Shown here piece after piece: positions 33,384-44,640 of a DNA stretch of 64,000 nucleotides. The position numbers were made by a program, and so were the translations under genes. Each line of letters starts with the position of its first letter. The first letter of the stretch is position 1. This DNA comes from Symsagittifera roscoffensis (lineage: Eukaryota > Xenacoelomorpha > Acoela > Convolutidae). The notes beneath the pieces are model-generated. The model saw only the letters and a program-made list of their open reading frames with translations. It searched no databases and was not told the origin of the DNA. The stretch spans positions 14,203,006-14,267,005 of the forward strand of contig NC_087063.1 in NCBI RefSeq assembly GCF_963678635.1, read 5' to 3'.

Positions 33384-35013
33384 ACTTTGAAACTGAGGTT
33401 GAGTTTTATTGATTTTTGTTTGTTTTTATTGTGTATACTAATTAAACTTTAAAATTGAGTTTGAGTTTATATCTTGTGTTTGTGCATTATTTATCACACA
33501 ATTGTGTTCTGATTAAAAACTTAGTATAAAAGCCTTTAGAAATTGAAGTTAAAAAAAAATCATTTAATTTTTAGTTAATTGACTATTTTTTTTCAAATAA
33601 AAACCAAAAAAATCCGTAAATTTTTCATTTTTTCCACAAATAGGAGTTAATATATTAACATTGAAGTTCCTATTTACATTCATGATCTTGAGAAAAAATT
33701 GACAAGCATCCATATATATGCTAGTTTTTAGAAAACAAGATAAAAAAATTATCAATTTCGTTTTTTGAAAAAAAGATAATTAACGTATAAAAAAACTGTA
33801 AAAAAGTAATTTTGAATGCAAACTTATATTGTCATATTTTTAATCATTTATTTATCATTCAAATTAAACCTAATGAAAAATAGTATAAAAAATGTTTAAA
33901 ACCAACTTTTTGATAAAAAAAAAGTTTAATTTTTTTTAGTTAAAAATTTGATTTTTTAATTACCAAAAGGAAAAAAAAAGCATTAAATTTTTCTTTTTCT
34001 AAAAATTGGAGTTATCATTTAATCATTGATACTGTTGATTCCATAAATGATCATTATAAGAAAAATACAAGTATTCATCATCATGCTAAATATTTGAGAA
34101 AAATAATAAAAATCAAATTTTTTAAATGATGACTCATCGTTTTTTCATTTTTCTGAAAAAATGCAATTTTCAACTAGAAGACGCAATTTTTTATTAAGAG
34201 CAAGTGGTGTTATTATGAAAGTGCAATGAGGGGCACGACTAATGAGAATGTGGGAACAGATGTTTTCTCAATAGTCTTCGAGAAAAACGCTAATCCCCTT
34301 AATCCCCCCCCTAAAACAACAAACTCATTTTTCTTTACAGAAAAGTATTTTTTCTGACTTTTTTTCATATCGAAAGACAGTTGAGACAAATTCAAGATGA
34401 AATGGACCGTGCGATCGCTCTGTGATTGACATCATTGATAACAAAGCGCCTGGAAAGTTAAAAAACTGTCCTTTTTCAGTTTTTGCTTTACTTATTCATC
34501 ATTTTATCTGTTTTCGATACAAATTTTGATATTTATATAAGATATTCTGCCCCCATGACAATTGGGATTTTTTGGATCTATCATGTGTTGTGACATGCTC
34601 AACTTTTATTTGCAATTTCGAAAATTTCATCAATTTATAATTTGAATTGATAAAAAAATAAAAATAAAACTTTTATCTCTTGGCTCTAAAATCATTTTGG
34701 ATTAAAATTTAGCTCAAACTTGGTTGGTTTAGATTAGTTTCTATCATTTGTAATAATTATTAACGTTTCAAACAACAATTTATCTGTTCCGTCCAATCGA
34801 ATTTGAGTTTGCCACTTATGGTGGGAAATTCAAATGTAATTCAAGTTTCGGCGGGAAAAGAGTACAAATTCAAAGTTAAGTGGGAAAAGCTATTCCAATT
34901 CAAACCGAGAAGGGAAAAAGAAATCGAAGCTAGCTGCAGTAACTTAAACCTTTTGGTATTTAGTTGGGATTCATTCCCATTCCTGCTTCGCTTTAAAACA
35001 GTTCCAGAGCGGA
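33384..35013. other. Polinton central AT-rich non-coding region
   Basis: 1.6 kb with no credible gene on either strand, dominated by A and T runs. A frame at 34803-35030 is probably chance: it is built on repeated GGGAAA(A/T)-type words. It separates the polymerase from the rest and may hold its promoter. Confidence 0.5.
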
Positions 35014-38000
35014 ATGGGTTTCAAGTGTAACCATTGTCCCAAAGTTTTTACAATAAAAACGAATAGATCTCGTCATGAACGAAACTTTCACGCTGTTGAA
35101 AAAGAATTACCCGTTTTTACTTGCTACCATTGTAAATTTAGCAGTTTACTGCTATCAAAATTACAGCAGCATATTGAATCAGATCATCAAAAATTTAACA
35201 ATTTATGTCAGTATTGTCGGCTTGGTTTTTGTGAACTTAAAGATTTCAAGGCTCACATGCAATCAGAGTATGGGCTACCTGTTTGGATCAACAACTTACA
35301 TCACTAAGCAACCCCTCTAGCTCAATCACACAGGCAAGCGATATTGATAACTTTCCAGCTTTAATTGAAGTTCATGAATCAGCCATGAAAAATACGTTAA
35401 TGACTTTTATTATTCCCAACCAAAAATTTGAACATGATCTTATCGAATTTATGACCTTGCAAAAAATTGAGATTCAAAGTTTGATATTAGATAGAACCTT
35501 TAATGGACCCTGAAAAGTACAATTTTTGGCTAAACTTACTTTAATCAAGCATGCTACTGTTGTTTCGGACCAAAGCGTGCAACAACCTGAAGACGAACGC
35601 GTTGAAATTTTCGCTAATTCTATAATGATTCCCCTATATGCAAACGGTTTGTCTGTTAAATTATTTCTCGAAATGCTCGGAAAAATGGAAGCTGTGTTCC
35701 AGAATTTTTCAGCCCATGGTAGCGGCTGGGTTCTGCAGCGTGTAAATGAGCTTTACATTAAAATCGGAAAAGTGTTACCAATCAGAGGCTCTTCGTTTAT
35801 ACCTCTCCCTGCTAAAGTATCAAATTCGCAACAATTGATTAATATTCGTAATCACAACGACCACAATTGCTTTTTGTTATGCTACACTGCCACCTATCAT
35901 CTTAGATATAAGCCTGATCTAATTGTCGGTAGGTTAGTTGATCCTAAACTTGAAGAGACAGATCCACACACCTATACAAAGCCCGGAACGCATCAGGCTT
36001 CTGATGATTTCGTTATGCCTATGAGCTTGAACATATTTCCTCAATTCAAGCGACTTAATAACGTTCAAGTAAACGTGTTTCAATATCAAAAAGGAGATCT
36101 CATTCCAATGATTGTCTCAAAGTTTGAAAGTTCAGATAATTTTATCATGGATTTGCTTTTGTTATATCAACCCGGAATGCACCACTTTGTTTTGATAATA
36201 GACCAGCTCCGATTTGTTTGTGAAGTTCGAAAGCAAAAATTCCGAAGTTCCCTGCAGTTGTGTCGTAACTGTTTTCAAATTCATTACAATGAAATTGATC
36301 ATAAAACGCATGAGCGATTATGTAAAGATCATGAACCTGCTGTAGTGATAATGCCAACAGCTGAAAATGGCTGCCACAAGTATAAAATTAAAAACTTTCA
36401 AGCTCTCTGGTATGCACCTATTGTTGTTTATTTTGATTTCGAATCGTTCCTGAACCCCGTTACAACATGTATGAACAGCCCACAAATTTCCACATCTCGC
36501 GTTCTAGAAAAACATGAGCCCTTCGGGTATTCAATGGTTGCTATTGACCATGAGTCCTCAGAACCATTTTTCTTTAGTCTTGACAGCTCTGAAAATTGTT
36601 TAGAAAATTTTATCAAAGAGGTACATCTATTAGCCCGAGACGTTTACATCTGTAAACGGAAAGCGCCACATTATTTGGGAGATCGCCGCCAACTGTGTAA
36701 AAAGAAGAAACTTTAACCTGCTGGATTTGTCAAGAAAACTTCAGTGAAAGCGAAGAAAAGTGCCTGGATCACTGTCACTCTTCGGGAAAAGTTCTAGGAT
36801 GGACCCACGACAAATGTAATTAAGCGCGAAGAAACATAAATTACATTCCAGTCGTTAAACAATTTGCAGAATTATGACATGCATCATATTTGTCTAGCTA
36901 TGAACGAATGTGACTCGCGTAATACAATACAAGTCATTCCATCCGCCGATGAGAAATATATTTCACTAATTATCGGAGTAGTGGTTAAAACCATTACACG
37001 AAAAGATCAAACAACACAAACTATTTATGAGTATCTTCGTTTTATAGATTCTTTCAAGTTTCTAAACTCATTACTATAAAAGTTAGTTGACAATTTGCCT
37101 GACAACACATTTAAAATTCTGGAAAATTACTTTCAAAACGTAAGCCAAACTTGTAGAACTCTCATACGTAGAACAGGATTCTATCCTTATAATTACATGA
37201 CCGACCGTAAAAATTTTGACGAAAAAGAGTTACCGCCTCTCGAAAAGTGGATGAATAGTTTAGACGTAAATTGCTATTAATGAGATAAAATTGCTATTAA
37301 TGCTGAAAACTTGGTTGAAACAAAAAAAAATTTCAATCTATTTAATTGTCAGAACCAGCGCGACTATCATGACTTATATTTGTCATGTGACACATTGCTC
37401 CTAGCCTGTGTCTTTGAGTAATTCCGCTCAATTAGCTATGAAACATATAGCCTTGATTGTGCTCATCGTTTCACCGTTTCTATTTTAGCTGGGGACGCTT
37501 TCAAGCGGGTATGTAAAGCTGATGTTGAATTGCTAACGGATCGAGATCATTTAGACATGGTTGAAAAAATGATGCGAGGTGGTACTGCATCAATCTTTGA
37601 AAAACGACAGTTCACTGCAAACAACAGGCAAATGAACGAAACATTTAATTCGAGCGAAGATACTACCTATGGCTTCATGGTTGATGCCAAAAATTTATAC
37701 GCTGGAGTAATGCAAACTCACAAACTGCCTGCATTTTGAGACAATCGGGGTTAGAAATGAAAGAAATAATCAAGAAAACGAAGATGAGAATTCCATGTCA
37801 ATAGAAGAAATTTCAGCAACCCTTGACGATTCAAACTACGGTTATACTGTTGAAATTGATTCAAAATACCCTCAATTGTTGCATGAAAGTCACCGTGACT
37901 ATCCACTGGCACCCACTAAAGAACTTGTTCAAAAAGATTGGTTGAGCAGATACCAAACAAAAATCTCAGAACAAATGAAAAAAACAATGAAAACTGTGGA

Positions 38001-40088
38001 CCCGCAATAGACAAAGTGAAAAAACTTCCACAAACTTTACATGATAAAACTCATTATATAATTCAATATAAACTCCTGAAACTCTACGTGAAGCTTGGCC
38101 TTATCGTTACAAAACTGTATCGCATCGTAAAGTTCAAACAAGAATTGTGGCTCGAACCGTACATAACTCTAAATACAAATAAACGGAAAGCGGCAAAAAC
38201 AAGTTTGAAGAAGCCCTGTACAAACTATTGATCAATTCAATTTATGGAAAAATGTTTGAGTCAAAAAGAAAGAGAATGAAAATCAAGATTTCACGAGATG
38301 CTGAAGAAACAATGCGAAATATAAGTAAGTTTGAATTTGAAACCTACAAAATTTTTGATGAAGACATGGCTGCATTGACAATAGCACCAACGAAAATCAG
38401 ATGGGATGTACCCACAATTGAAGGAGCGTGTATACTAGAGCTAGCAAAGTTTGAGATGTACAAATTTCACTACCAGGTTATGAAGCCCAACTTCAACTGT
38501 CAGCTCTTGTACTCAGACACTGACAGCCTAATGTACGAAATAAGAACTGAAAAAAACTCGAATTTTTATGAGAAACTGTACGAGAAACGTGAAATTTTGG
38601 ACAACTTAGAATTCTCCATTAATCCATTGGACCACTTCCTCTACAATGCAGAAAACAAACTTACAGTTTTAAAGTTTAAAGACGAATTCCCGGGTGATAT
38701 AATTACAGAATTCGTTGCATTGAAGCCAAAGCTTTATTCAATACTATCGCAAAGTAAGTACAGCAAATTACCGGCTCAAAATTGTTCAAAGAGCGCTTTT
38801 TATTTTCAAAAACTAAAAAACTTCGAAAAATTTTTTTAAAAAAAAAGTCAAAAAATTTCGTTGAGAAAAAAGTTTGCTAAAAAAAAATTTAAAAAAAATA
38901 TGTCAAAAAAATTTCGTTGGAAAAAAAATTTGGTAAAAAAAAATTTAAAAAAAAGTTTTGTCAAAAAAATTTCGTTGGAAAAAAATTCGGTAAAAAAGGT
39001 TGTGAAAAAAAATTTTGTAAAAAAAAAATTTTTGTCATCAAAAAAAATTGGAAAAAAATTTTTTTTTGAAAAAAATTTTGAAAAAAAAATTTTGAAAAAA
39101 AAAAATTTTATGAAAAAAAATTTTTGTGAAAAATTTTTTTTTCTAAGTGAAATTTTTTTGGTGAATTAGGTTTTTTTTTGTGTTTCTGTGGGTGGGGGTA
39201 AAGGGGAAGGGGTAGGTTGAATGGTTATCACCTTTTTTAAAATGAAGGGGGGGGGGTGGATCTTCTGAAAAGGATGCGTTCATACTTTTTTTATTTTCAA
39301 CTTCAAGTATAAGTTTACAAAACAGTTAGATATAAAATGATTAGTGAGCATCATTTTTTTTTATAGATACACGGAAGCACTCAGCAAAAGGAATCACTAA
39401 GGTGACTCAACGGTTGCTAACTCATGAAAAATACATCAAAATTCTCGCGTCTGGAAACCTTGTACGAGCTGAAAATACTCGCATCATCTCCGAGAGGCAT
39501 ATTCTGAACACTGTTTGTGCAAACAAAATCGCATTATCAGCCTATGATGATAAGCGATACATCCTCAGCGATGGTATCTCCACATTGCCATACGGTCACT
39601 ATAGAACCGTAAATGCTTCTATCTTTCCCGATAGCAATCAGGATGATGATGATGATGATGATAGCGAAAGGAACGTGAGTGAAACTAATAGCACCAGTCG
39701 CCACAAAGATCAAGATTTGGACACTTGGCTGAAATTTTTCGAGGAAGAAGATGAAATAGTCGACTGGGATCAGCAGAGCTCGAACACAGAAGACATCTTC
39801 ACGCAGGATACGAATTATGGGTCAGAAGATAGCTTTCTTGTGTTGGATACTCAACCGAGCCAATCGTTGAGAGACCTGTTAAATAGTATCACCAGCTATG
39901 AAGCTCCAGATCCAGGTAGAATTTGTGTCACGGAAATTGCTGAGAGTGATATTGAAAGCGATGATTTGGTTGATCCAAATGCAGTTACTTTTTCTTCACC
40001 GTCAGATGATGAATGGTACCTCGACCGCGAAGCAGTTGAAGATTCAGCACCGCAGTCAAAGAGACGCAAAACAAACAAAAAACTCTAA
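35014..40088 (+). pseudogene. pPolB: Protein-primed family B DNA polymerase with zinc fingers and an intron
   Basis: ATG at 35014. Domains in order: three C2H2-type fingers (CNHCPKVF, CYHCKF, CQYCRLGF; the third lacks its last His); the Polinton-type N-terminal region with AHGSGWVLQRVNELYI and HNDHNCFLLC; exonuclease motif I in VVYFDFESFL; a Zn-binding block CWICQ...DHCH; polymerase motif A region DAKNLYAGVMQ; motif B INSIYGKMFES; motif C LLYSDTDSLMYE (38508-38540). The C-terminal part after an apparent intron has RKHSAKGITKVTQ and DDKRYILSDG. It ends in a ~130-residue acidic tail (a run of seven Asp) and a basic KRRKTNKK. The frame is broken at least eight times (e.g. near 35300, 35514, 36700, 36823, 37078, 37281, 37738, 38008). 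The family replicates the element from a terminal protein primer. Confidence 0.9.
38754..39366 (+). other. Predicted spliceosomal intron in the polymerase gene
   Basis: CAAA|GTAAGTA (GT at 38754-38755) and a pyrimidine tract ending TTTATAG|AT (AG at 39365-39366) bracket 613 bases that interrupt a conserved polymerase region. The flanking exon frames agree in phase: exon 1 leaves one base and exon 2 supplies two. Exon 2 then reads the expected C-terminal motifs. The intron is mostly A/T low complexity on the sense strand (38830-39160) and includes a G-rich piece at 39185-39260. Confidence 0.8.
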
Positions 40089-40514
40089 GGTTATGTGTTT
40101 GATTCAAGTTGAATACAAAATTTAATGTTGTAAATTAGTGTACTATATTATACTTACTTTCTACGTTTGTTCACTGTTAGGTAATGGCGGGCTACTTTAA
40201 ATCCACTTTTGGTTTTGTGTTGCTATTTTATCTGGAAGGTTTTGAGAGTTTTCATATTGGAATTGACCCCAATCTGTTTTTGGTGCATTTAACCGACACC
40301 TGTTTTAGAAGATTGTGTGATAATTCAACCATTTCTTTTCATATCTATTTTCACCAAGACTATAGATTTTGTAGAAACATTGAAAGAACCAATTCGCAAA
40401 GACATTCAACAGCAAAACGCATTGAATAGTTTTAGTTCAATTGGAATACAACATAGCTTGCCGAGCTATAGGTGGCGGAAAGAAATAATATATCGCCAGA
40501 ACGATTTTGTTTTA
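40089..40514 (+). other. Polinton right subterminal region, doubtful small frames
   Basis: Two overlapping plus-strand frames (40184-40429, ATG start, and 40317-40535) contain protein-like text such as ETLKEPIRKDIQQQN, but no family is recognised and the second runs into the inverted repeat. Possibly the relic of one short gene with a frameshift. Confidence 0.3.
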
Positions 40515-40783
40515 ACCAACACAACTTTCACATAAGGATCATTAAGTTAAAAAATTATACATTGGGATCATTAATTTTACATAGGGATCATTAGCTTTAA
40601 AAATAATACATAGGGATCATTAGGTATAAATATTTTACATAGGGATCATTAGGTATAAATATTATACATTGGGATCATTAGGTATAAATATTTACATAGG
40701 CATCATTAGGTATAATCTATACCCAATGATCCCTGTAGGAATCACCCCCCCCCCCGATCCCAGTGTCGTATATCTATACTACT
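40515..40783 (-). repeat. Right terminal inverted repeat with subterminal iterons
   Basis: Inverted counterpart of 22332-22600: iterons reading GGGATCATTAGGTATAAATA on the plus strand, then CCAATGATCCCTGTAGG, a run of 13 C, and the terminal complement of AGTAGTATAGATATACGACA ending at 40783. Few differences from the left copy. Confidence 0.9.
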
Positions 40784-40789
40784 ATAGTG
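40784..40789 (+). repeat. Polinton target-site duplication, right
   Basis: ATAGTG, identical to 22326-22331. Confidence 0.9.
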
Positions 40790-40856
40790 TTCTGGGTGTA
40801 GTCGAAAAATCAATTTGGTCAACCAAAAAACGGTTGACAAAATTTTCGAATATAAC

Positions 40857-41220
40857 GAGGCCAAACTCTGCATCTGTGCCTTGTAAGCGGATTCCGCAAC
40901 AGGCCAAAATTCGATTTGTCGCGGAATCCGCAACTTTGCTACTTTTCTTTGATCTTCTTCGCTGTTTTGGATTCCACAAACAAACACCTAAAATACTGTA
41001 CTGCTCACAATCGCTCCGAAAAGAGGCGATTTTACGGAATCCGCAACTGTACTTGCGAAATCCAGAACAGTTTGTTGAGTCCACAAAAGTAACAATAAGA
41101 CATGTGTATAGTTACATTGAACTGTTGCGGATTCCGCAACTGTAAATGGAATTCGCAACGTGTAAGTAGAACCCGCAAATTGTAAGTGGAGTTCGCATTT
41201 TGTTTGCGGATTCCGTTTAC
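40857..41220 (+). repeat. GCGGAATCCGC palindrome repeat, copy 2
   Basis: Same family and orientation as 18806-19310, starting ACGAGGCCAAACT and sharing CGCAACAGGCCAAAAT, TTTTGGATTCCACAAA and CAATAAGACATGTGTATAGT. Slightly shorter, with several palindromes partly decayed. It lies just outside the Polinton right end. Confidence 0.8.
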
Positions 41221-41385
41221 CTATATGTATATGTGTAGTATAGCGTTCAAAATTAGATCTTGTAATTACTGGTCACCATAAAATTCAATCTCAATTACTA
41301 CATTGATCAACTACCAGTTGAAACGTTTGGCCTCAGTTCCTGCCAACCCAACTTCGATCTCAATTCCTGTCAACTTCGATCTCAA
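41221..41385. other. Short tandem word before the gap
   Basis: ACTTCGATCTCAA occurs twice, with CAATTCCTGCCAACCC-like spacers, right at the edge of the unsequenced gap, suggesting that the assembly stopped in a tandem repeat. Confidence 0.4.
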
Positions 41386-41585
41386 NNNNNNNNNNNNNNN
41401 NNNNNNNNNNNNNNNNNNNNNNNNNNNNNNNNNNNNNNNNNNNNNNNNNNNNNNNNNNNNNNNNNNNNNNNNNNNNNNNNNNNNNNNNNNNNNNNNNNNN
41501 NNNNNNNNNNNNNNNNNNNNNNNNNNNNNNNNNNNNNNNNNNNNNNNNNNNNNNNNNNNNNNNNNNNNNNNNNNNNNNNNNNNNN
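41386..41585. other. Assembly gap (200 N)
   Basis: Exactly 200 unknown bases, a round number typical of placeholder scaffold gaps; the true length is unknown. Confidence 0.99.
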
Positions 41586-41952
41586 GGTCTACAAGTGTGC
41601 CTACTAGCATCCCGCCATCCCAATCTACGACTAGACGTTGAATGATTTCGAAGACATATCTTTTCAAGGAAAAAAACGGTATAAAATTGTAGGAACATAA
41701 AATTTAGACAATTTTTTCTAGCACTAAGCTTTTATACAAAAGTTTTTTGGACACTCGACCAGAATGCTCGAAATGCATGTCGTCAACTTCGAGACTTTTA
41801 TTCGGAACCTTTCAGTCGGAGGATTTGATGTTTCAGACAACTAATAGTGTTAATCGTTCAATTGAACGTATTCGGAGGGCCAAACTTGGAGTGACAGAAC
41901 GATTTTCAATTTTTCGAATTGAATGTGCATGACTTGTAACAACTTTCATTTT
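41586..41952. other. No gene recognised
   Basis: Short stretch after the gap without a supported gene. Confidence 0.3.
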
Positions 41953-42200
41953 CGCGAACACTGAAGTCTTAAAAATCAAAACAACAATTTTCGGTGATAA
42001 GAACAAGACTCGGAAGAGATACAGCGATTTACTGAAATTATATTCATCAATATTAGAAAAGTTGTGGCGATTGTACTCCGACTTGTAACGATTTTACAGC
42101 TAACTCGTTACGGAGAAATTGCCGAAAGAGGTCGCCAAGAAGACAGCTCTTCTCCGGATTCAAAAGTCCGGAAGGATCACGGAAAAAAACTGTGATTTTA
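41953..42200 (+). repeat. Gypsy-associated block, copy 1
   Basis: Starts CGCGAACACTGAA and contains AAAGAGGTCGCCAAGAAGAC; it is repeated in the same orientation at 44397-44640, where it follows a gag-like region. Probably an internal part of the same LTR-retrotransposon family. Confidence 0.65.
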
Positions 42201-42209
42201 TTCTTGAAA

Positions 42210-43200
42210 AATTCAGTTTCGATTCTTTCGTTTTCAAGTTGAATATTTTTTTCTTTTAATAATGGTTTTTGATTGGGTAGTGAGTGCACTATTTTCAAAT
42301 AAATTGACATCACCAGGCTGTGCTAGTTTTTTATTCAATAAACAATAGTCAGTTGCTGGGCATAAATTAGAAAGGAGGCAGAAATCGGAAAGAAGTTTGT
42401 TAAAAGACCCCTCACCGTTAAGAGAAATTGTTCAGCTAGCTTCATTCCGGTCTGAAACCAAAGCGAGTCCTTCCTAGTTGGTTGAATTTGCATAATAGGC
42501 TCTATGACCGTAACAGGAAGGGTCTCGACTTAGATTTTTGACAACTCGGAAAGGTCACAGTTTAGCGGAATCAGAAGGGTCCCAATCCGAAGGGATCCGT
42601 TTTAGCCAATCCGAAAGAGTCATTTTTTGCCAATCCGGAGGGGTCCCAATTCTGAGGGGCCCTGTATTTTGCCAATCAGGAGGAGTCCCAATTCGGAGGG
42701 GTCATGTTTTTGTCAATCCGGAGAGGTCCCATATCGGAGGTGCCCTTGTTTTTGCCAGTTCGGAAAGATCCCTGAATGCCTATCCGGAGGTTTCCAAGAC
42801 TTTTTCACAGTTTTTTTTTGCAAAAAGACAATTAGTGATCAAAATTAGGATATTAGGAAAATAAAGCAGACCAAAAAAGACCCGAAACCAATTACTAATC
42901 TGGTAACCTGCCTTTAAATATAAACTGAAAAATCACAGTGAAACCAAAACAGGTCTAAAACCGGAGATTCGCAATTCTGGGCCTAATCGAAAACCGACAG
43001 AGAAAAATACTGCCTGCAAGTTTTTTCTAATAAGTGCGGCACAAAACCGGGAAATTTTTTTCTTTGGAAACTATTTTCACCATTAATCTTAATCGCAATA
43101 CACATACAATTTTGATTCTTTTTTTTTCAAGTTGGATTTTTTTTTTATTTTAACACATACAAGTTTTTAACTAATAAGCAGTAGTCAATTGGTCTGCATA
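42210..43200 (+). repeat. LTR-like unit 1 with CCGGAGGGGTC minisatellite
   Basis: Carries the shared opening GATTGGGTAGTGAGTGC, then TTTTATTCAATAAACAATAGTC, a central minisatellite (42530-42790) of CCGGAGGGGTCCCAATTCGG-type words, and the tail TACTGCCTGCAAGTTTT. It is followed directly by a gag-like leader, as expected of a 5' LTR. Identity to the units at 47160 and 48020 is high. Confidence 0.65.
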
Positions 43201-43259
43201 AGTTATAAATACGCTTTAATGTGACTGTAATAACTTTAAAGGATTCGTCGTTACTTGTT

Positions 43260-44396
43260 ATTTAAAACTTTTGAACATTATCGTGTTGTGTTAATACAAT
43301 CTGTCGTCAGAAAACAAATACGCTAGCCAGCGAATCAAATGAGTGACCAGTAGAAAGCAATGGATTAAGATGAGTCTAGACCGGTCGAGGATACCTAAGT
43401 TAAGTGATAGCTCTGGGAAGTTTATACTGAAGAAACAAAAAAAATCAATGATTGAGCCTTTTGTGGAAAGGACCAGGAAGACTCGGAGCAAGTAAGAAAA
43501 ATTCAGGCGGAATGGTTGAAACAGGGAGTCCAAATATTGGAAAAAAAAAACTGAATGTAGAGAACCATCCGAGCCCTTCTCTGGATGAGAATTAGGCGGG
43601 ACGTTCAACCGGAGGAAATGGGATCAGAAAATCAACGAGTGAATCTACTCCCGTAGAACATGGTTACAATTTCGCTACGGGACTCTTGGCCGAGAAGAAA
43701 TGCCGGAACTGTCAGGCATTTTGATTGAAAACCCGACAGAGGGAGGCTCGCCTACTGACAAAACCATGAAGCATGGGATGACTGAGAGAGCGGTCTTCTT
43801 CGTTTTCAGAACGAGTAAAGAACACTTGGGAAGTGGCTGTTAAGTTGGTACCCAAGAAGAGGATTAGGATAATAGAGAAAGTGATGACTCTGATTCTCAA
43901 GTGAGCTTGAGCAATTCGACGCAAGAAAACGAGGCGCCTGCAGCTATGGAAAATAGGTATTCGGATCACTTTATGAAGAGCCTTCGAGACAGAGAGGAAC
44001 AGCGCGAATTTCGACCGGTAGTAAACTGCCTGGCAAGAAAAAAGTGACGCCACCACTAGTGAATCCCTTGATGGACAACGGAGCATCAATGGAAGGGACC
44101 TTAATCAGGATTGTGAATAGCAGAATGAACAGATCTCAATTAGAATGAGTGAATTATAAATATCAGTTCATGTTGAGAGAGAAAGCCTGCGGGAAGAACA
44201 AAATCACAACAGACAGAATGTTAGTAAAAACAAGAAACGCTAAAAAGATGAGAGATGAGTAATTGGCCAGAAACTTGTCGCGAATGACGCGGGAAGCTAA
44301 AGAAAGAGAAAAACTGCTGAGGAGTGACCTGGAACAACTACTGAGTCAACAAGAAAAAACGCACTCAGTTCCTAAAGGACAGTTTCCCATATTTCG
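43260..44396 (+). pseudogene. Gypsy gag-like 5' region, copy 1, truncated
   Basis: Matches 49131-49800 over long blocks (GAACATTATCGTGTTGTGT, ATCCATCCGAGCCCT-like, ACGTTCAACCGAAGGAAATG-like, GCTACGGGACTCTTG). All frames are broken and no zinc knuckle is visible. It is cut off by the block at 44397 instead of continuing into pol. Confidence 0.5.
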
Positions 44397-44640
44397 CGAA
44401 CACTGAAACCTTTAAAGTCAAAACAACATTTTTTGCTGATAAAAAAGAGACGCGGAAGAGATACAGCAAATTACAGAAATTGTATTCATCAATTATAGAA
44501 GAGTTGTGGCAATTGTACTTTGAGTTGTAACAATTGTACAGTTACAGTCGTTATGGAGAAACTCCAGAAAGAGGTCGCCAAGAAGACAACTCTTTTCCGG
44601 ATTCAAAAACCCGCAAGGGTCTCGAAAAAAATGTGAACTT
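44397..44640 (+). repeat. Gypsy-associated block, copy 2
   Basis: Direct repeat of 41953-42200. Confidence 0.65.

Larger units (their letters stand above)
22332..40783. mobile_element. Complete Polinton/Maverick element (18.45 kb)
   Basis: Both termini read inward as AGTAGTATAGATATACGACA and are flanked by the same 6-bp word ATAGTG. Between them lie the Polinton hallmark genes: protein-primed family B DNA polymerase, retroviral-type integrase, packaging ATPase, adenovirus-type cysteine protease, and major and minor capsid proteins. Capsid, protease, integrase and packaging genes point left from about 32.3 kb; polymerase points right from 35.0 kb. Between the two arms is an AT-rich region. 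Most genes have frameshifts, in-frame stops or deletions, so this copy is almost certainly inactive on its own. Confidence 0.95.

Noticed and set aside
34803-35030. Small gene just upstream of the polymerase
   Set aside because: The frame overlaps the polymerase start, has no motif and is built on repeated GGGAAA-type words.
38830-39169. Lysine- and phenylalanine-rich open frame
   Set aside because: It is A/T low complexity inside the predicted polymerase intron, not a protein.
42538-42864. A repetitive protein gene in the LTR-like units
   Set aside because: The frame is kept in three units but lacks an ATG and consists of the minisatellite; the unit lengths could keep it open by chance. 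Kept only as part of a finding.
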